A stretch of DNA of 64,000 nucleotides from Robiginitomaculum sp. (GCA_021776565.1 JAJFFQ010000005.1:1-64000); one strand, 5' to 3'. Numbered from the stretch's first letter, positions 1 to 9,321 are shown. The notes: generated by a model from the letters alone, not told the origin. Numbers and translations: made by a program.

Positions 1-83
1 CGTCGGAGGGGCATTAACGTCAATCAGTATGTTTGCCTGTTTGCCCCCCATCGACCTCACCACAATATATTGTACTGGGGCCA

Positions 84-105
84 CTTCCCCCGTGAACGGG
101 GGAAG
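84..105. repeat. REP-like short hairpin
   Basis: A perfect 9-bp inverted repeat CTTCCCCCG / CGGGGGAAG encloses a 4-nt loop. There is no T-run on either side, so it does not look like a classical terminator. Hairpins of this C/G-run type occur as dispersed repeats in alphaproteobacterial intergenic DNA; that this is one of them is inference, since no second copy was found here. The rest of the first 165 bases holds no recognisable gene, although one plus-strand frame stays open from the left edge to a stop at 154-156. Confidence 0.5.
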
Positions 106-148
106 ACTAAAGGTCGGAATTGCGTACAACAAAACGTGAAATACGAAA

Positions 149-163
149 TGCGCTAGTGGCGCA
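149..163 (-). terminator. Possible weak terminator of the M16 peptidase gene
   Basis: Immediately after the stop codon of the minus-strand peptidase gene, a 5-bp stem TGCGC / GCGCA with a 5-nt loop is followed on the minus strand by a T-rich stretch (ATTTCGTATTT). The stem is short and the T-run is interrupted, so this is only a candidate intrinsic terminator. Confidence 0.3.
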
Positions 164-165
164 AT

Positions 166-3009
166 TTACTCGACCACGTTGCCATAAATATCCAGCTCGA
201 TCACACCGCCACCGGCAAATTCGTTCACCGGGGCAAATTGCGTGGCCTTATCGCCGACGACCAAATAAATCATTTCCGCCTCAATCAGGTATTGCGCGGC
301 AATACGTTTGAACTCTGCCAATGGCATTGAGACAAGTTCCTGCTGATCGTCCTCAACATATCTTTTGCTTTTACCATATTTGCTCAAGGTGCGCAGGATA
401 CCCAGCTTGGCCCGTAAACTTTCAAAGGCCCGGGTATTTTCCTTCACCAGTTTTTGCCGGGTCATGACAACATCGGCCTCAGTGAATTCAGTGCCATAAT
501 TGGCGATCATGTCGCGCATAATCTGCAATGAGGCTTTGGTAGCATTGGCACGCACACTGGTGAGCGCCCGAAAGGGCTGGGGAACTTTTCCGTTGGTGAC
601 AAACGAGACCGCACCATAGGTATAGCCTTTTTCAATACGCAAGGTTTGCGCCAGATCACCAGAGATACCGCCGCCCAGCTTTTCATTGGTAAAATCCAGT
701 TTATTGGCATCCGCATCCGTGTTGGCCAATACAAGCTTGCCAATGGTAATCAGGCTTTGCTTACTGCCCGGAATATCAATAAAAAAGACTTTCCCTGCAT
801 TGGATTGTCCCGGTATTTTATAATCGGTGGCTGGGTGATCTATGGGCGTAAAAATGGCTGCGGTGCCCGAAAATGCACGCACGGCACGCTGTTGCGCAAC
901 ATCACCGGCAATATGAATACGCATTTGCGCGCCCAAAAGAGTCTTATAAACCCGTTGCAGATCGGCCAGTTCAATGGCCGTTACCGTTTCAATGCTGCCG
1001 CCTTGGGCCAAATCAAGCGGATGCACATCCCCATAAATCAGCTTGCTAAAACTGCGCGCGGCAATGGCGTTCGGGCTGGCATCACGGCCCCTGATTGCCG
1101 TCAGGGCTGCCGACTTAACCCGATCAAAATCGGCCTGTTCCCAACGTGGTTCGGACAATAGCTCATTTACCAGAGCCAGCGTGGCTTCAAAGTTTTTAGC
1201 CAAAGCGGTTACCGAAACGCTGATCTCTTCAGAGCTGGCATTAACGCGAATACTGGAGCCAAGAAGGCCAATGGCCTGTTCCAGTTCTGCGGCTGTTTTT
1301 GTTGCCGTTCCCTCGTTCATCAGGCGCACCAGCAAACGGGCGACACCCTGTTTTTCGCCCGGGTCGAGCCAACCGTCACCATCAAGGGTTATATCAAAGC
1401 TGACCAGAGGTGTTTCAGAGTTTTCAATACCCAGCACGCGAACACCATTTGTCAGACTGGCATCCCATATGGCCGGCATTTTTACCAAAGGCAGGTCGCC
1501 AAAGGGCGGCTCGGAACGATCATGTTTGCTGGGTGTTTTTGTGTAGGCCGCTTCCGCCCCCTGACTGACCTCCTCACTGGCCACATCGGCCTTGACTTCT
1601 TCTATCCAGACAGACGCCAAAATTGAATTTTCCACACTTAGCCCGGCCTGTCCCTTGGGTACAAAGCTGGTGATAATCGATGGCTTGCCCTTGATGTATT
1701 TCATATAGGCAGCCATGACATCATCTGCGGTAACCGCATCCAGCAATTTGGCAGATTTCAATGCATATGCCGGATCGCCGGCAAATTCGTTATCGCTGGC
1801 CATCTGGTTGGCCTTGCCCAAAACGGTCGAGATATTGGCGTAAAGCGATGTTTCCTGTTCGGCTTTGATCCGTTGCAAATCTTTTGCGTCAACGCCGTCC
1901 TGCTCAAAGCGTAACAGCGCCGCCTCAAATGCGGCTTTAATCTCATCCAGATCAACACCGGCATTGGCACGCACACGAAAGACAAATTCGCCCGCCAGCT
2001 CCATTGCATTGTTGAAACTACCCACACCGGGGGCCAGTTTTTCCTGCTCAACAACTTGTTTATGCAGGACAGAGTTTTTACTGCCCGCCAATATCTGCGC
2101 CAGAACATTCAAGGCCTGCTCGTCCTCATGATAGGCCTCAACACCAGCAAGGGTGATGCGCAATTCGGGCAGTTTGGCGAAATTATCCTCAAAATAAAGC
2201 AATTTCGACTGGCTTAAACTTACCGGCATTGGTGGCAAGGGCTGCACATCCGGGCCACGTCTGATTTCACCAAACCATTGCTCAACCTTGCGCTTTGTTT
2301 CGGCAATATCAATATCACCAACAATGGCCAGCGTTGCGTTACCGGCGCCATAAACCCGATTGTAAAACTCTTTCAAATCCTCCAGCGTGGCTGCTTGCAA
2401 GTCTGGCAAAGCGCCGATCACTGTCCAGCTATACGGGTGCCCTTCAGGATAGAGAGCTTTGCGAATAATCTCCTGGGTATAGCCATAAGGCACGTTATCC
2501 ACGCGCTGTCTTTTCTCGTTCTTGACCACCTGTTTTTCACGTTCAAGCGCAGCCGTCGTGACGGTGTTGAGCATATAACCCAAACGGTCGCTATCGATCC
2601 ACAGGATTTTGTCAAAGGCGTCTTTGGGGACGACTTCAAAATAGATCGTGCCATCGCTCCACGTGCCACCATTGCGCTGGCCACCCCAGTCGGGGATGGC
2701 TTTACGGTTCCAGCCGCGCGGCACATTTTCTGAATCATTAAAGGCCATATGCTCAAAAAAATGCGCAAAGCCCGTGCGGCCTTGCTTTTCCCGATTACTG
2801 CCCGCATGAATCACCGTGGTAAAGGCAACGATCGGGTCTGATTTATCCACATGAAGGATCACCTCAAGGCCGTTATCCAGAGTGAATTTGTCATAGTTCA
2901 GGGTAAATTCCGAAGTGGCCGACGGGGCGTTTTGCTTTTGGACATCACCGCTATTGCATGACGCCAATAACAAAACAGCACTTAACGATAATCCATGAAC
3001 CAGTTTCAT
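166..3009 (-). CDS. M16 family zinc metallopeptidase lipoprotein
   Basis: Predicted periplasmic, membrane-anchored zinc peptidase of the pitrilysin/insulinase class (M16), about 947 residues with the usual two tandem M16 halves. The N terminus is a lipoprotein signal with lipobox LASC at about residues 15-18. The inverted zinc motif HFFEH lies at about residues 83-87, and the downstream EREKQVVKNEKRQ segment supplies the expected third ligand Glu. The second half lacks the zinc motif, as is normal for the structural half. I chose the ATG at 3009 rather than the in-frame ATG four codons upstream because a GGGGAAC ribosome-binding site sits just before it. It lies 35 bp downstream of the YceI gene on the same strand and may share its transcript. 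The substrate is unknown. Confidence 0.93.
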   Translation of the reverse strand: MKLVHGLSLSAVLLLASCNSGDVQKQNAPSATSEFTLNYDKFTLDNGLEVILHVDKSDPIVAFTTVIHAGSNREKQGRTGFAHFFEHMAFNDSENVPRGWNRKAIPDWGGQRNGGTWSDGTIYFEVVPKDAFDKILWIDSDRLGYMLNTVTTAALEREKQVVKNEKRQRVDNVPYGYTQEIIRKALYPEGHPYSWTVIGALPDLQAATLEDLKEFYNRVYGAGNATLAIVGDIDIAETKRKVEQWFGEIRRGPDVQPLPPMPVSLSQSKLLYFEDNFAKLPELRITLAGVEAYHEDEQALNVLAQILAGSKNSVLHKQVVEQEKLAPGVGSFNNAMELAGEFVFRVRANAGVDLDEIKAAFEAALLRFEQDGVDAKDLQRIKAEQETSLYANISTVLGKANQMASDNEFAGDPAYALKSAKLLDAVTADDVMAAYMKYIKGKPSIITSFVPKGQAGLSVENSILASVWIEEVKADVASEEVSQGAEAAYTKTPSKHDRSEPPFGDLPLVKMPAIWDASLTNGVRVLGIENSETPLVSFDITLDGDGWLDPGEKQGVARLLVRLMNEGTATKTAAELEQAIGLLGSSIRVNASSEEISVSVTALAKNFEATLALVNELLSEPRWEQADFDRVKSAALTAIRGRDASPNAIAARSFSKLIYGDVHPLDLAQGGSIETVTAIELADLQRVYKTLLGAQMRIHIAGDVAQQRAVRAFSGTAAIFTPIDHPATDYKIPGQSNAGKVFFIDIPGSKQSLITIGKLVLANTDADANKLDFTNEKLGGGISGDLAQTLRIEKGYTYGAVSFVTNGKVPQPFRALTSVRANATKASLQIMRDMIANYGTEFTEADVVMTRQKLVKENTRAFESLRAKLGILRTLSKYGKSKRYVEDDQQELVSMPLAEFKRIAAQYLIEAEMIYLVVGDKATQFAPVNEFAGGGVIELDIYGNVVE

Positions 3010-3044
3010 AATGTTCCCCAATGTTTTGATAATAAATCCAGATG

Positions 3045-3689
3045 CTAATTTTGTGCCGCTGGCTCCTCAGGCTTTGGCGGATACGAGACCATTTCCGTTT
3101 CAATACGAATATCAATCTCATTGGCAATCCATGGTATCGCCATACGCAAGCCGAAATCGGAACGATTAACTCTGGTGCGCAAGGTCAGGCCTGCCTGCCT
3201 GGCATGTTTGTATTTTTCAACGCTGTCAGCAAAGATGTGTGATCCCTGATAGTTGACCTCAATATCAAGTCGAACCGGGCGGGTGATGCCATGTATCGTC
3301 AGATCACCCTCAAGCTGGCCGCGTTCCAGCCCTGTTTGCCTTGCCTTTGTCGAAACGAAGGTGATTTTCGGATATTTTTCAACATCAAACAAACGCTTTG
3401 AGCGCATGACATCGTCCAGTTTTTCAACCCCTGTCCAGATGCTGCTTGCCTGAATAGTAAATTCAACATGACTTTGTGAGGGGTGTTCAAAATCCAGATC
3501 AAACTGTCCCTCATAGTCCATAAAACGCCCAGACATATTCGACAGGCGATTATGGTTCCAGGTAAAATCGATGATCGTATGGGACTTGTCCATTTCATAG
3601 CGGGCCGGATCAGACAAGGCCGGGCTGGTCAACAAGGCCAAAACCGAAGCCAGAGCAAATGTTTGTGTAACAATCCTGGTGAACATCAC
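3045..3689 (-). CDS. YceI-like periplasmic lipid-binding protein
   Basis: A 214-residue exported protein with a signal peptide (cleavage near ALS-DPA, about residue 26) followed by one complete YceI domain, an extended lipocalin-like barrel known to bind polyisoprenoids. Family features visible are the start YEMDKSHTIIDFTWNH, the central VEKYPKITFVST segment and LEGDLTIHGITRPV. YceI is often linked to base stress or isoprenoid quinone handling, but nothing here fixes the ligand. The start is ambiguous: GTG at 3689 lies 8 nt after an AAAGGA ribosome-binding site, and an ATG follows at 3686; the product is nearly the same. Confidence 0.92.
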   Translation of the reverse strand: MMFTRIVTQTFALASVLALLTSPALSDPARYEMDKSHTIIDFTWNHNRLSNMSGRFMDYEGQFDLDFEHPSQSHVEFTIQASSIWTGVEKLDDVMRSKRLFDVEKYPKITFVSTKARQTGLERGQLEGDLTIHGITRPVRLDIEVNYQGSHIFADSVEKYKHARQAGLTLRTRVNRSDFGLRMAIPWIANEIDIRIETEMVSYPPKPEEPAAQN

Positions 3690-3937
3690 TAGCTGCGTCC
3701 TTTATTTTTCTTTATCAGCAAAGCTTGTTGATCGCCTTTAATTGCCAAATTACAGGCACGCATAAATTCAGGCACTCGTAAACTTAAACTTTTGTATGAT
3801 TTAACGGGTGGTTGTCGCAAAGAAGTGCCCTACACAGGGTTATCGGCACGGGCTGATCGGCCTTACGTGTGCAAGGGCAATGTGCCTTCATCAGTAAAAA
3901 ATATGCGCATATTGCTCCTCCTAACGGGTTTCTCAGG

Positions 3938-4801
3938 TCAGTATTTAATCACCAGGCAGTCTATCTTTTTATCCTTGAGGGTATTGCAATAGCTGTTGGC
4001 CTCAGCATTTTTCTGAAACAAAGCCGCATTCAGGCGGTAAAAAATTCGGCCCGCTTCAAATTCCTTTTTGAAGATATGCCCATCGGTGTCCGTAAACAGA
4101 TCAGGTGCCCTGGTTTTCAGCTTTGTCCAACGGCTCTGGGCCTGGCCTTCGGTTTTGAACGAACCGATCTGCACCGCATAACCCTTGATCGGCATTACAT
4201 CCTGCGGGCGATTGTCCTGAACGGGCGGCGGCGGAACCGATGTGATTGTTTCTGTTGGCGTCGGCTCTGGCGAGGTTGGCGCACCCGACATGGCGTCCAG
4301 CTCAGCCTTAACCCGTGCATGGGCTGCCCTGGCCGGCGGATAGCCGCGTTCATTGGATTTTTTCAGCCAGTCAAACGCCACATTGATGTCTGTTGGCACT
4401 CCATCACCATTATAATAAAGACTGCCGATGAAATACATGGCTTCGCCACTGCCCAGCCCGGCCGCCTTGTGATACCAGCCATAGGCCTGACTATAGCTTT
4501 GCGGCAACCCCAGGCCCTTGTCATGCAGACTGCCCAGATTGACCTGGGCAAGCATATGATCCTGCATCGCCGCCTTGCCATACCAATGAGCTGCCTGGGC
4601 ATAATCCTGGGCGACACCCTTGCCATGCTCATACATAACACCCAGCAGAAATTGTTCCTGGGCATCCCCAGCACGCGCTCGAACAAGGCGAGCCGCAACT
4701 TCGGCACCCGAAATGCTCTGTGCTGCCACCAATGGCGGCATCAAAGATACAGACAAGGCCATAAACGCCAGAAAAACGATCAGCGGCTTTTGCCATTTCA
4801 T
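3938..4801 (-). CDS. Sel1-repeat and SPOR-domain exported protein
   Basis: A 287-residue protein with an N-terminal signal peptide (ending near VAAQS, about residue 28), about three Sel1-type TPR-like repeats between residues 45 and 150 (for example LLGVMYEHGKGVAQDYAQA), a Pro/Thr-rich linker at about 170-200, and a C-terminal SPOR domain (GYAVQIGSFKTEGQAQSRW onwards). SPOR domains bind denuded peptidoglycan at division sites, and Sel1 repeats mediate protein contacts, so a cell-envelope scaffold near the septum is the natural inference. The gene stands alone. The 250 bp between it and the YceI gene hold nothing I recognise. Confidence 0.88.
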   Translation of the reverse strand: MKWQKPLIVFLAFMALSVSLMPPLVAAQSISGAEVAARLVRARAGDAQEQFLLGVMYEHGKGVAQDYAQAAHWYGKAAMQDHMLAQVNLGSLHDKGLGLPQSYSQAYGWYHKAAGLGSGEAMYFIGSLYYNGDGVPTDINVAFDWLKKSNERGYPPARAAHARVKAELDAMSGAPTSPEPTPTETITSVPPPPVQDNRPQDVMPIKGYAVQIGSFKTEGQAQSRWTKLKTRAPDLFTDTDGHIFKKEFEAGRIFYRLNAALFQKNAEANSYCNTLKDKKIDCLVIKY

Positions 4802-4902
4802 AATTGATTATCCTTTTCCGCAAACAAAATGGCGCGTGAACGCATCATAAAGCACAAGGCTGGCGGCACAATCAATGCCATGGCACAAAAGGGCCAACCT
4901 CC

Positions 4903-6243
4903 TTATCGATCATCTGGATACAATGCCTCCAGCGAGGCCATTTTGCACCACTCAAATTCCTGTACATCGCGCAAACGGCCAATAGCCAGAGCGCGCCGGT
5001 CCATAATCAAATCACCTGGCCCAAGAGCACGTGAAAGCGCCAGACCCTCTAGCGAGCGGCATCGGCTAAGGGCGACATAAGCCTGGCCGTGGGCAAACAA
5101 ACCCCGACGCAGGTCAACATAGACATTATCCAGGGTTTGGCCCTGGGATTTATGGATGGTCAGCGCCCAGGCAAGGCGTAGCGGATATTGCCTGAAGGTG
5201 CCGATCACATCTTTTGTCAGCTGTTTTTTAGTTCCGTCATAGCCATAGCGGATGCGCTCCCAACTGGCCATTTGCACCTCATGTTCCGTACCAGCAATGT
5301 CGATGGTCAAGCTGTCTTTTGATGCGGTGGAGACGGTCGCCAGCGTGCCATTAACCCAGCGTTTATCAGGGTCATTTTTGAGCATAATTACCCGGGCGCC
5401 GGATTTGAGATTGAGCGGCGCTTCGGTAGGGAAAAGCCGGGGGTCAAATTCGCCCGTTACCTTGGCGTCATAGGCGTGCGCCGCCCCCGGCAAGGCCTGC
5501 AAACGGCGGTGGTTAATATCAAAAGCGGCATGATTGGTGCCGGTTAGCACCACATGGGTGCGAGAGGCGGTTACCGGATCGTCGGACGAGATACATCCGG
5601 CCAGTATATCCTGTTGGCGAATGTCCAGCTCCCCAGCGCGCACACCGGCCAGCACGTCCAGAAATATCGGGTCTGATTGGCGGAACACCCGGGTCAGTTC
5701 GATCAGGCGAAACTCACCATCCCTGAAACAGCGCGGTGAAAAGAAATAACTGCCCCCATGGGTTTCTTCCAAATACCCCTTCAGCCCGCGCTCTATCACC
5801 GGCGGTAATTGATAGGGATCGCCCACCAATACCATTTGAACACCGCCAAATGGTTCATCCACACCCCGATTAAGGCGCAAGGAAAGGTCAATAGCGGCCA
5901 TGACATCGGCACGGATCATCGAAACCTCATCAATGACCAGGGTTTCAATGGCCCGCAGCGCCCGGGCATAGCGCAGACGCTTTATATCACTGGCCTCAAT
6001 CAGGCGCGGTGGCAATCGAAAGAACGAATGAATGGTCTGTCCGCCCGCATTAACTGCCGCAATTCCCGTGGGAGCCAAGACTGCAATGGTCTCATGATTG
6101 CGCGCGACAAATGCTTTTAGCAAAGTGGTCTTGCCGGTGCCAGCCCGGCCCGTAAGGTAGATATTGGCACGTTCACGTTCCAGCACGTCCAGCACCGGCG
6201 CGTAAATCAGATCATCATGCTCTGGATTATTGTTATTGTTCAT
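4903..6243 (-). CDS. PIF1-like superfamily 1 DNA helicase
   Basis: A 446-residue ATPase with a complete set of SF1B motifs: Walker A GRAGTGKTT at residues 32-40, motif Ia LAPTGIAAVNAGG at about 56-68, Walker B VIDEVSM at 103-109, the VGDPYQLPPV motif at 140-149, TRVFRQ, and near the C terminus HKSQGQTLDNV and YVALSRC. This matches PIF1/RecD2-like helicases that unwind DNA 5'-3' with roles in replication restart or G-quadruplex resolution; the family is certain, the role is inferred. The protein is short and has no extra nuclease or C-terminal domain. It begins with a run of asparagines (MNNNNNP). It sits 25 bp upstream of nothing on its strand except the permease gene behind it. Confidence 0.93.
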   Translation of the reverse strand: MNNNNNPEHDDLIYAPVLDVLERERANIYLTGRAGTGKTTLLKAFVARNHETIAVLAPTGIAAVNAGGQTIHSFFRLPPRLIEASDIKRLRYARALRAIETLVIDEVSMIRADVMAAIDLSLRLNRGVDEPFGGVQMVLVGDPYQLPPVIERGLKGYLEETHGGSYFFSPRCFRDGEFRLIELTRVFRQSDPIFLDVLAGVRAGELDIRQQDILAGCISSDDPVTASRTHVVLTGTNHAAFDINHRRLQALPGAAHAYDAKVTGEFDPRLFPTEAPLNLKSGARVIMLKNDPDKRWVNGTLATVSTASKDSLTIDIAGTEHEVQMASWERIRYGYDGTKKQLTKDVIGTFRQYPLRLAWALTIHKSQGQTLDNVYVDLRRGLFAHGQAYVALSRCRSLEGLALSRALGPGDLIMDRRALAIGRLRDVQEFEWCKMASLEALYPDDR

Positions 6244-6268
6244 CTGCGATCACGCCAAAGGATGTTTC

Positions 6269-7609
6269 TCAACGCCGCATCAACCACAAAACAACGCCAA
6301 GCAACGTCCACCCACCAAGCATTCCCCACTCGGCAGGCCAGGCCAGCGCCGAAGGAGAAAAGGGCATATAGAGCACCAAGATGCCTGTACCTAAAAGAAA
6401 AGCCGCGACACCAACGCCGATGCCACCGGGCGCACGAAACGGGCGTTCCATATCCGGCTCCCTGCGCCGCAGAACCACGAAGGCGGCGGCGACAAACGTA
6501 TAAGCGATGGTGATACCAAAAGCCCCGGCATTGACGATCCAGACCAGGGCGTTGCGACCCAGCAAAGGTGCCAAAACTGACACACCGCCGACCAGGGCAA
6601 TGGCCGTCCATGGCGTACCAAAGCGCGAATGCACCCGCGCCAGCACAGAAGGTAATTGCCCTGCGCGCGCCATGGCAAACAACGCCCGGCTACCGCCGAT
6701 CAGGAATGAATTCCAGCTGGTAAGAATGCCGCCAATACCGGCAATAATGACGAAGGCGGCCATCTTGTCCGACTGCCACCAGGCACCGGCAGCGTCGGCT
6801 GTTGCGATATCAACCTTATTCATGTCCATCGGTGCCAGACCCACAGCAAAAACAATGACCAGATAAAACACCACAGCCAACAGAATTGAAAATATCAGCG
6901 CGCGCCCAATGTCTTTTTTCGGGCCGGCTATTTCCTCAGCCGATTGGGGAATGACATCAAAGCCGACGAACAAAAACGGCACCATGATAATCACCGCGAA
7001 CACCCCCGAAAAGCCTTTCCAGGTTTCAATGTCTAGCGGAATACGATCAAGGTTGGTCAAGCCACCAGCGATCAGCACTGCCCCGGCGAGGAACAACACA
7101 ATCACCACGACACCCTGCACCCGCGCAGCCAGGCGCACGCCCCACACATTCATAATGGTAATGGCCAGCGCAACAACGCCGCCAAGCAATGCTTCGCTAC
7201 CATGAACGCGGTAACCGGCGATCTCCCACAAGGGCCAGGCCTTGAACGCAGGAAACAGGTACACGACCGCAACCGGCAGGGCGATTGCCTCAAACGCGAC
7301 AACCGAAACATAACCAAATATGATCGCCCAGGTGCAGATAAACGCTGCCATTGGGCCAAAGGCACGCTCTGCATATGCATGTTCACCGCCAGCCATTGGC
7401 ATGGCCGAGGCCAGTTCTGCATAGGTCAAGCCGATGACGATTATGGCTGTTGCGCCAAGGGTGAAGGCAAGAACGGCACCGCCGATACCGGCATTGGCAA
7501 TCCATGTGCCGGCCAAAATGATCCAGCCCCAGCCGATGATCGCGCCAAAACCCAGTACGGCGGCGTCGAGACGGTTGAGAACCCGTTTTAATTCAGTTTT
7601 TTGCTGCAT
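6269..7609 (-). CDS. APC-superfamily amino acid permease
   Basis: About 446 residues with roughly 12 hydrophobic segments and APC-type signatures: an N-terminal GFGAIIGWGWIILAGTW segment equivalent to the substrate-binding unwound helix 1, then ELASAMPMAGGEHAYAERAFG in the helix 2-3 region and FVGFDVIPQSAEEI in helix 6. It should be an inner-membrane amino acid or amine transporter driven by ion or substrate exchange; the substrate cannot be read from sequence. I use the ATG at 7609 instead of the GTG at 7618. The stop is 25 bp before the helicase gene, so the two are probably co-transcribed. Confidence 0.9.
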   Translation of the reverse strand: MQQKTELKRVLNRLDAAVLGFGAIIGWGWIILAGTWIANAGIGGAVLAFTLGATAIIVIGLTYAELASAMPMAGGEHAYAERAFGPMAAFICTWAIIFGYVSVVAFEAIALPVAVVYLFPAFKAWPLWEIAGYRVHGSEALLGGVVALAITIMNVWGVRLAARVQGVVVIVLFLAGAVLIAGGLTNLDRIPLDIETWKGFSGVFAVIIMVPFLFVGFDVIPQSAEEIAGPKKDIGRALIFSILLAVVFYLVIVFAVGLAPMDMNKVDIATADAAGAWWQSDKMAAFVIIAGIGGILTSWNSFLIGGSRALFAMARAGQLPSVLARVHSRFGTPWTAIALVGGVSVLAPLLGRNALVWIVNAGAFGITIAYTFVAAAFVVLRRREPDMERPFRAPGGIGVGVAAFLLGTGILVLYMPFSPSALAWPAEWGMLGGWTLLGVVLWLMRR

Positions 7610-7690
7610 AATTGGCACAGTGTGGCCCTAGCGCAAAAAATATTCAATGGTCGATTTTGAACCCTGGGAGGTCAGGCGTTGTTGCGGTAT

Positions 7691-8068
7691 TTATTTCTCG
7701 CGATGCAAAAACGTTGAGGCCAGCAGTATCAGGCCCAAGACCACACCCGGTGTAATAGAGCGCGGTAATACCTTGGCCAGGGTCAAAGGTGTCTCCATCG
7801 GCACAATAATGAGAAAGTAATATGTCGCCAGACCGGCAGCCCCTAAAACCAGTGGCAAAACAAGCGCGGCACCATAGCGGGCATAACCTTCAATTTTCTG
7901 TACCAAAAACCAGGAAAGAAAATAGGGGATCACCGCCGTCATAATAACCAGCAATGCTGTGGTCATCATATACCCCGGTTGGGCCATCATTGCCGGGGCC
8001 ACGGCAAATTTCAAATAGCCATAGATCGGCAGGAAGATCAAAAACCCGATATGTTTCTGGACGTTCAT
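7691..8068 (-). CDS. Small four-helix membrane protein, unknown function
   Basis: A roughly 125-residue hydrophobic protein with about four membrane helices (around FLIFLPIYGYLKFAVAP, ALLVIMTAVIPYFLSWFLV, YGAALVLPLVLGAAGLATYYF and PGVVLGLILLASTF). I do not recognise the family. The ATG at 8068 is preferred over the start 48 bp upstream because GGGATACACAA precedes it as a plausible ribosome-binding site and the extra N-terminal residues look non-coding. It lies upstream of the APC permease on the same strand with an 81-bp gap. Confidence 0.65.
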   Translation of the reverse strand: MNVQKHIGFLIFLPIYGYLKFAVAPAMMAQPGYMMTTALLVIMTAVIPYFLSWFLVQKIEGYARYGAALVLPLVLGAAGLATYYFLIIVPMETPLTLAKVLPRSITPGVVLGLILLASTFLHREK

Positions 8069-8214
8069 TTGTGTATCCCGATTAGTTTGTTGACCGTTAC
8101 ACCCTTGCGTATGCACGTGTTACCGGCAAGTTACATTTTCGATATAAACCGCACGCTCATCAGAGCGAAAATGGATCATATTGTTTCCATAAACCACCGC
8201 CCATCAAATAACTT

Positions 8215-8346
8215 TGTCATCCCGGAAAAACGTCAGTCCTCAAATAGCGAAGCGATAGGACAAACAAAATGCCTTATCCGGGAACCATAGTGCATGATAC
8301 TTCACAATAGATCCCGGATAATTTTTACAAAATTTCCGGGGTGACA
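8215..8346. repeat. 132-bp palindromic intergenic repeat element
   Basis: The ends are near-perfect inverted copies: TGTCATCCCGGAAA on the left and TTTCCGGGGTGACA on the right (13 of 14 match). Inside are a small hairpin with GTCCT / AGGAC arms and a second CCGGGA...TCCCGG pair. This architecture matches the widely dispersed TGTCATCCCGG-type palindromic elements of alphaproteobacteria. It fills the space between the small membrane protein and the 3' end of the dehydrogenase gene, ending 10 bp before that gene's stop. Confidence 0.75.
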
Positions 8347-8356
8347 CACATATTTA

Positions 8357-9184
8357 CTATCCGGGCATTACCGCCGAGCCGGCCAATATGCCACCATCAA
8401 TGGTTAGCTCTGTGCCGGTGATATAGGCCGCCTCGTCCGAGGCCAGAAGCAACGCCAGGGCGGACACCTCCTCCACCGTGCCAAAGCGCCCCATCGGGGT
8501 GTCGATCACCAAAGTCTTCATGCGCGCTTCGCGATCTTCGCCCTTGCCCAGCATGGGTTCCCACATGGGGGTCAGGATCGCCGCCGGGTGGATAGAGTTA
8601 CAACGGATATTCAGGTCGTTTTGTGCGCAATAAAGCGCCACGGTTTTGGTATGGTTGCGAATGGCCGCCTTTGATGAGGCATAGGCCGCTGCACCCGGTA
8701 TTCCCACCATGCCCGAGCGCGATGAGATATTGATAATGGATCCGGAACCGCGCCTGCGCATGGCACCAATGGCATAGCGGCAGCCCATAAACGTACCATC
8801 CAGATTAACTCGGTGCACGGCACGCCAATCCTCAAGGCTGGCGTTTTCCGGATCGTGTGCAACAATTTTTCTTTGCGCTATTGCGGTGCTGACGCTTAGC
8901 TTTTGAGCGCGAAAACCCTCCTCGAACCCGGTAATGCCGGCATTATTGACCAGCACATCCAGTTCGGGCACGGTTTTGGCCATGTGCGACCAGTCAGTTT
9001 CACAGGCAACATCAAGTTTGATAAACTCTGCGCCCATGTCTTTGGCAACTGCGTTACCATTGATCTGGTCAATATCAGTAACATAAACCTGTGCGCCCTC
9101 CCGGGTAAAAGCCCGTGCGATAGCCTCGCCAATGCCGCGCGCAGCACCGGTGACCAGGCATAACTTGCCGTCGAGTCGTTTCAT
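8357..9184 (-). CDS. Short-chain dehydrogenase with an in-frame repeat insertion
   Basis: Classical SDR oxidoreductase of 275 residues acting on an unknown alcohol/ketone with NAD(P)(H). Visible motifs are the nucleotide-binding TGAARGIG (residues 12-19), NNAG at 80-83, the catalytic Ser in INISSRSG, and YASSKAA for the catalytic Tyr and Lys. Asp at the end of strand 2 (VTDID) favours NAD. Residues 92-106 ([16 protein letters not shown]) interrupt the NNAG loop just where the family normally runs straight into DPEN..SLEDW; those codons are a copy of a short repeat that also occurs at 13757-13796. The protein is 15 residues longer than the 260-residue SDR encoded at 19614. Whether the enzyme is still active is unknown, but the frame is intact. 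Confidence 0.92.
   Translation of the reverse strand: MKRLDGKLCLVTGAARGIGEAIARAFTREGAQVYVTDIDQINGNAVAKDMGAEFIKLDVACETDWSHMAKTVPELDVLVNNAGITGFEEGFRAQKLSVSTAIAQRKIVAHDPENASLEDWRAVHRVNLDGTFMGCRYAIGAMRRRGSGSIINISSRSGMVGIPGAAAYASSKAAIRNHTKTVALYCAQNDLNIRCNSIHPAAILTPMWEPMLGKGEDREARMKTLVIDTPMGRFGTVEEVSALALLLASDEAAYITGTELTIDGGILAGSAVMPG
8872..8911. repeat. 40-bp repeat copy 1, inside the dehydrogenase gene
   Basis: These 40 bases match positions 13757-13796 at 39 of 40 sites (the difference is T at 8882 against C at 13767). The repeat begins TTTGCGCTAT and ends TTTTGAGCGCG and has short GCGCT/AGCGC inverted ends. This copy is entirely within the SDR reading frame, in minus-strand frame without a stop codon. 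Confidence 0.9.
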
Positions 9185-9321
9185 TTTGATTGTCCTGAAA
9201 AAAGAAAAGAAATTGCGGGCGTGGTTTTGCCCCGTCAGTCTTTACCGATTACTAGCGGTTACGCTTGTTCATTGGCTTTTCTCCTCAAGAAAGCCACGTA
9301 TCTCATCAAAACTGTGCGGCG

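Noticed and set aside
1-156. Plus-strand frame open from the left edge to 156
   Set aside because: It crosses the C/G hairpin, has low protein-like character and no recognisable motif; an open frame this short at an edge is expected by chance.
646-1161. Long plus-strand frames opposite the M16 peptidase
   Set aside because: They are antisense shadows of the strongly supported M16 gene, with no ribosome-binding site or recognisable domains.
9185-9321. Minus-strand frame after soxR reading like PHSFDEIRGFLEEKSQ
   Set aside because: It looks protein-like but has no start codon with a ribosome-binding site and no domain; soxR already has a normal length without it.
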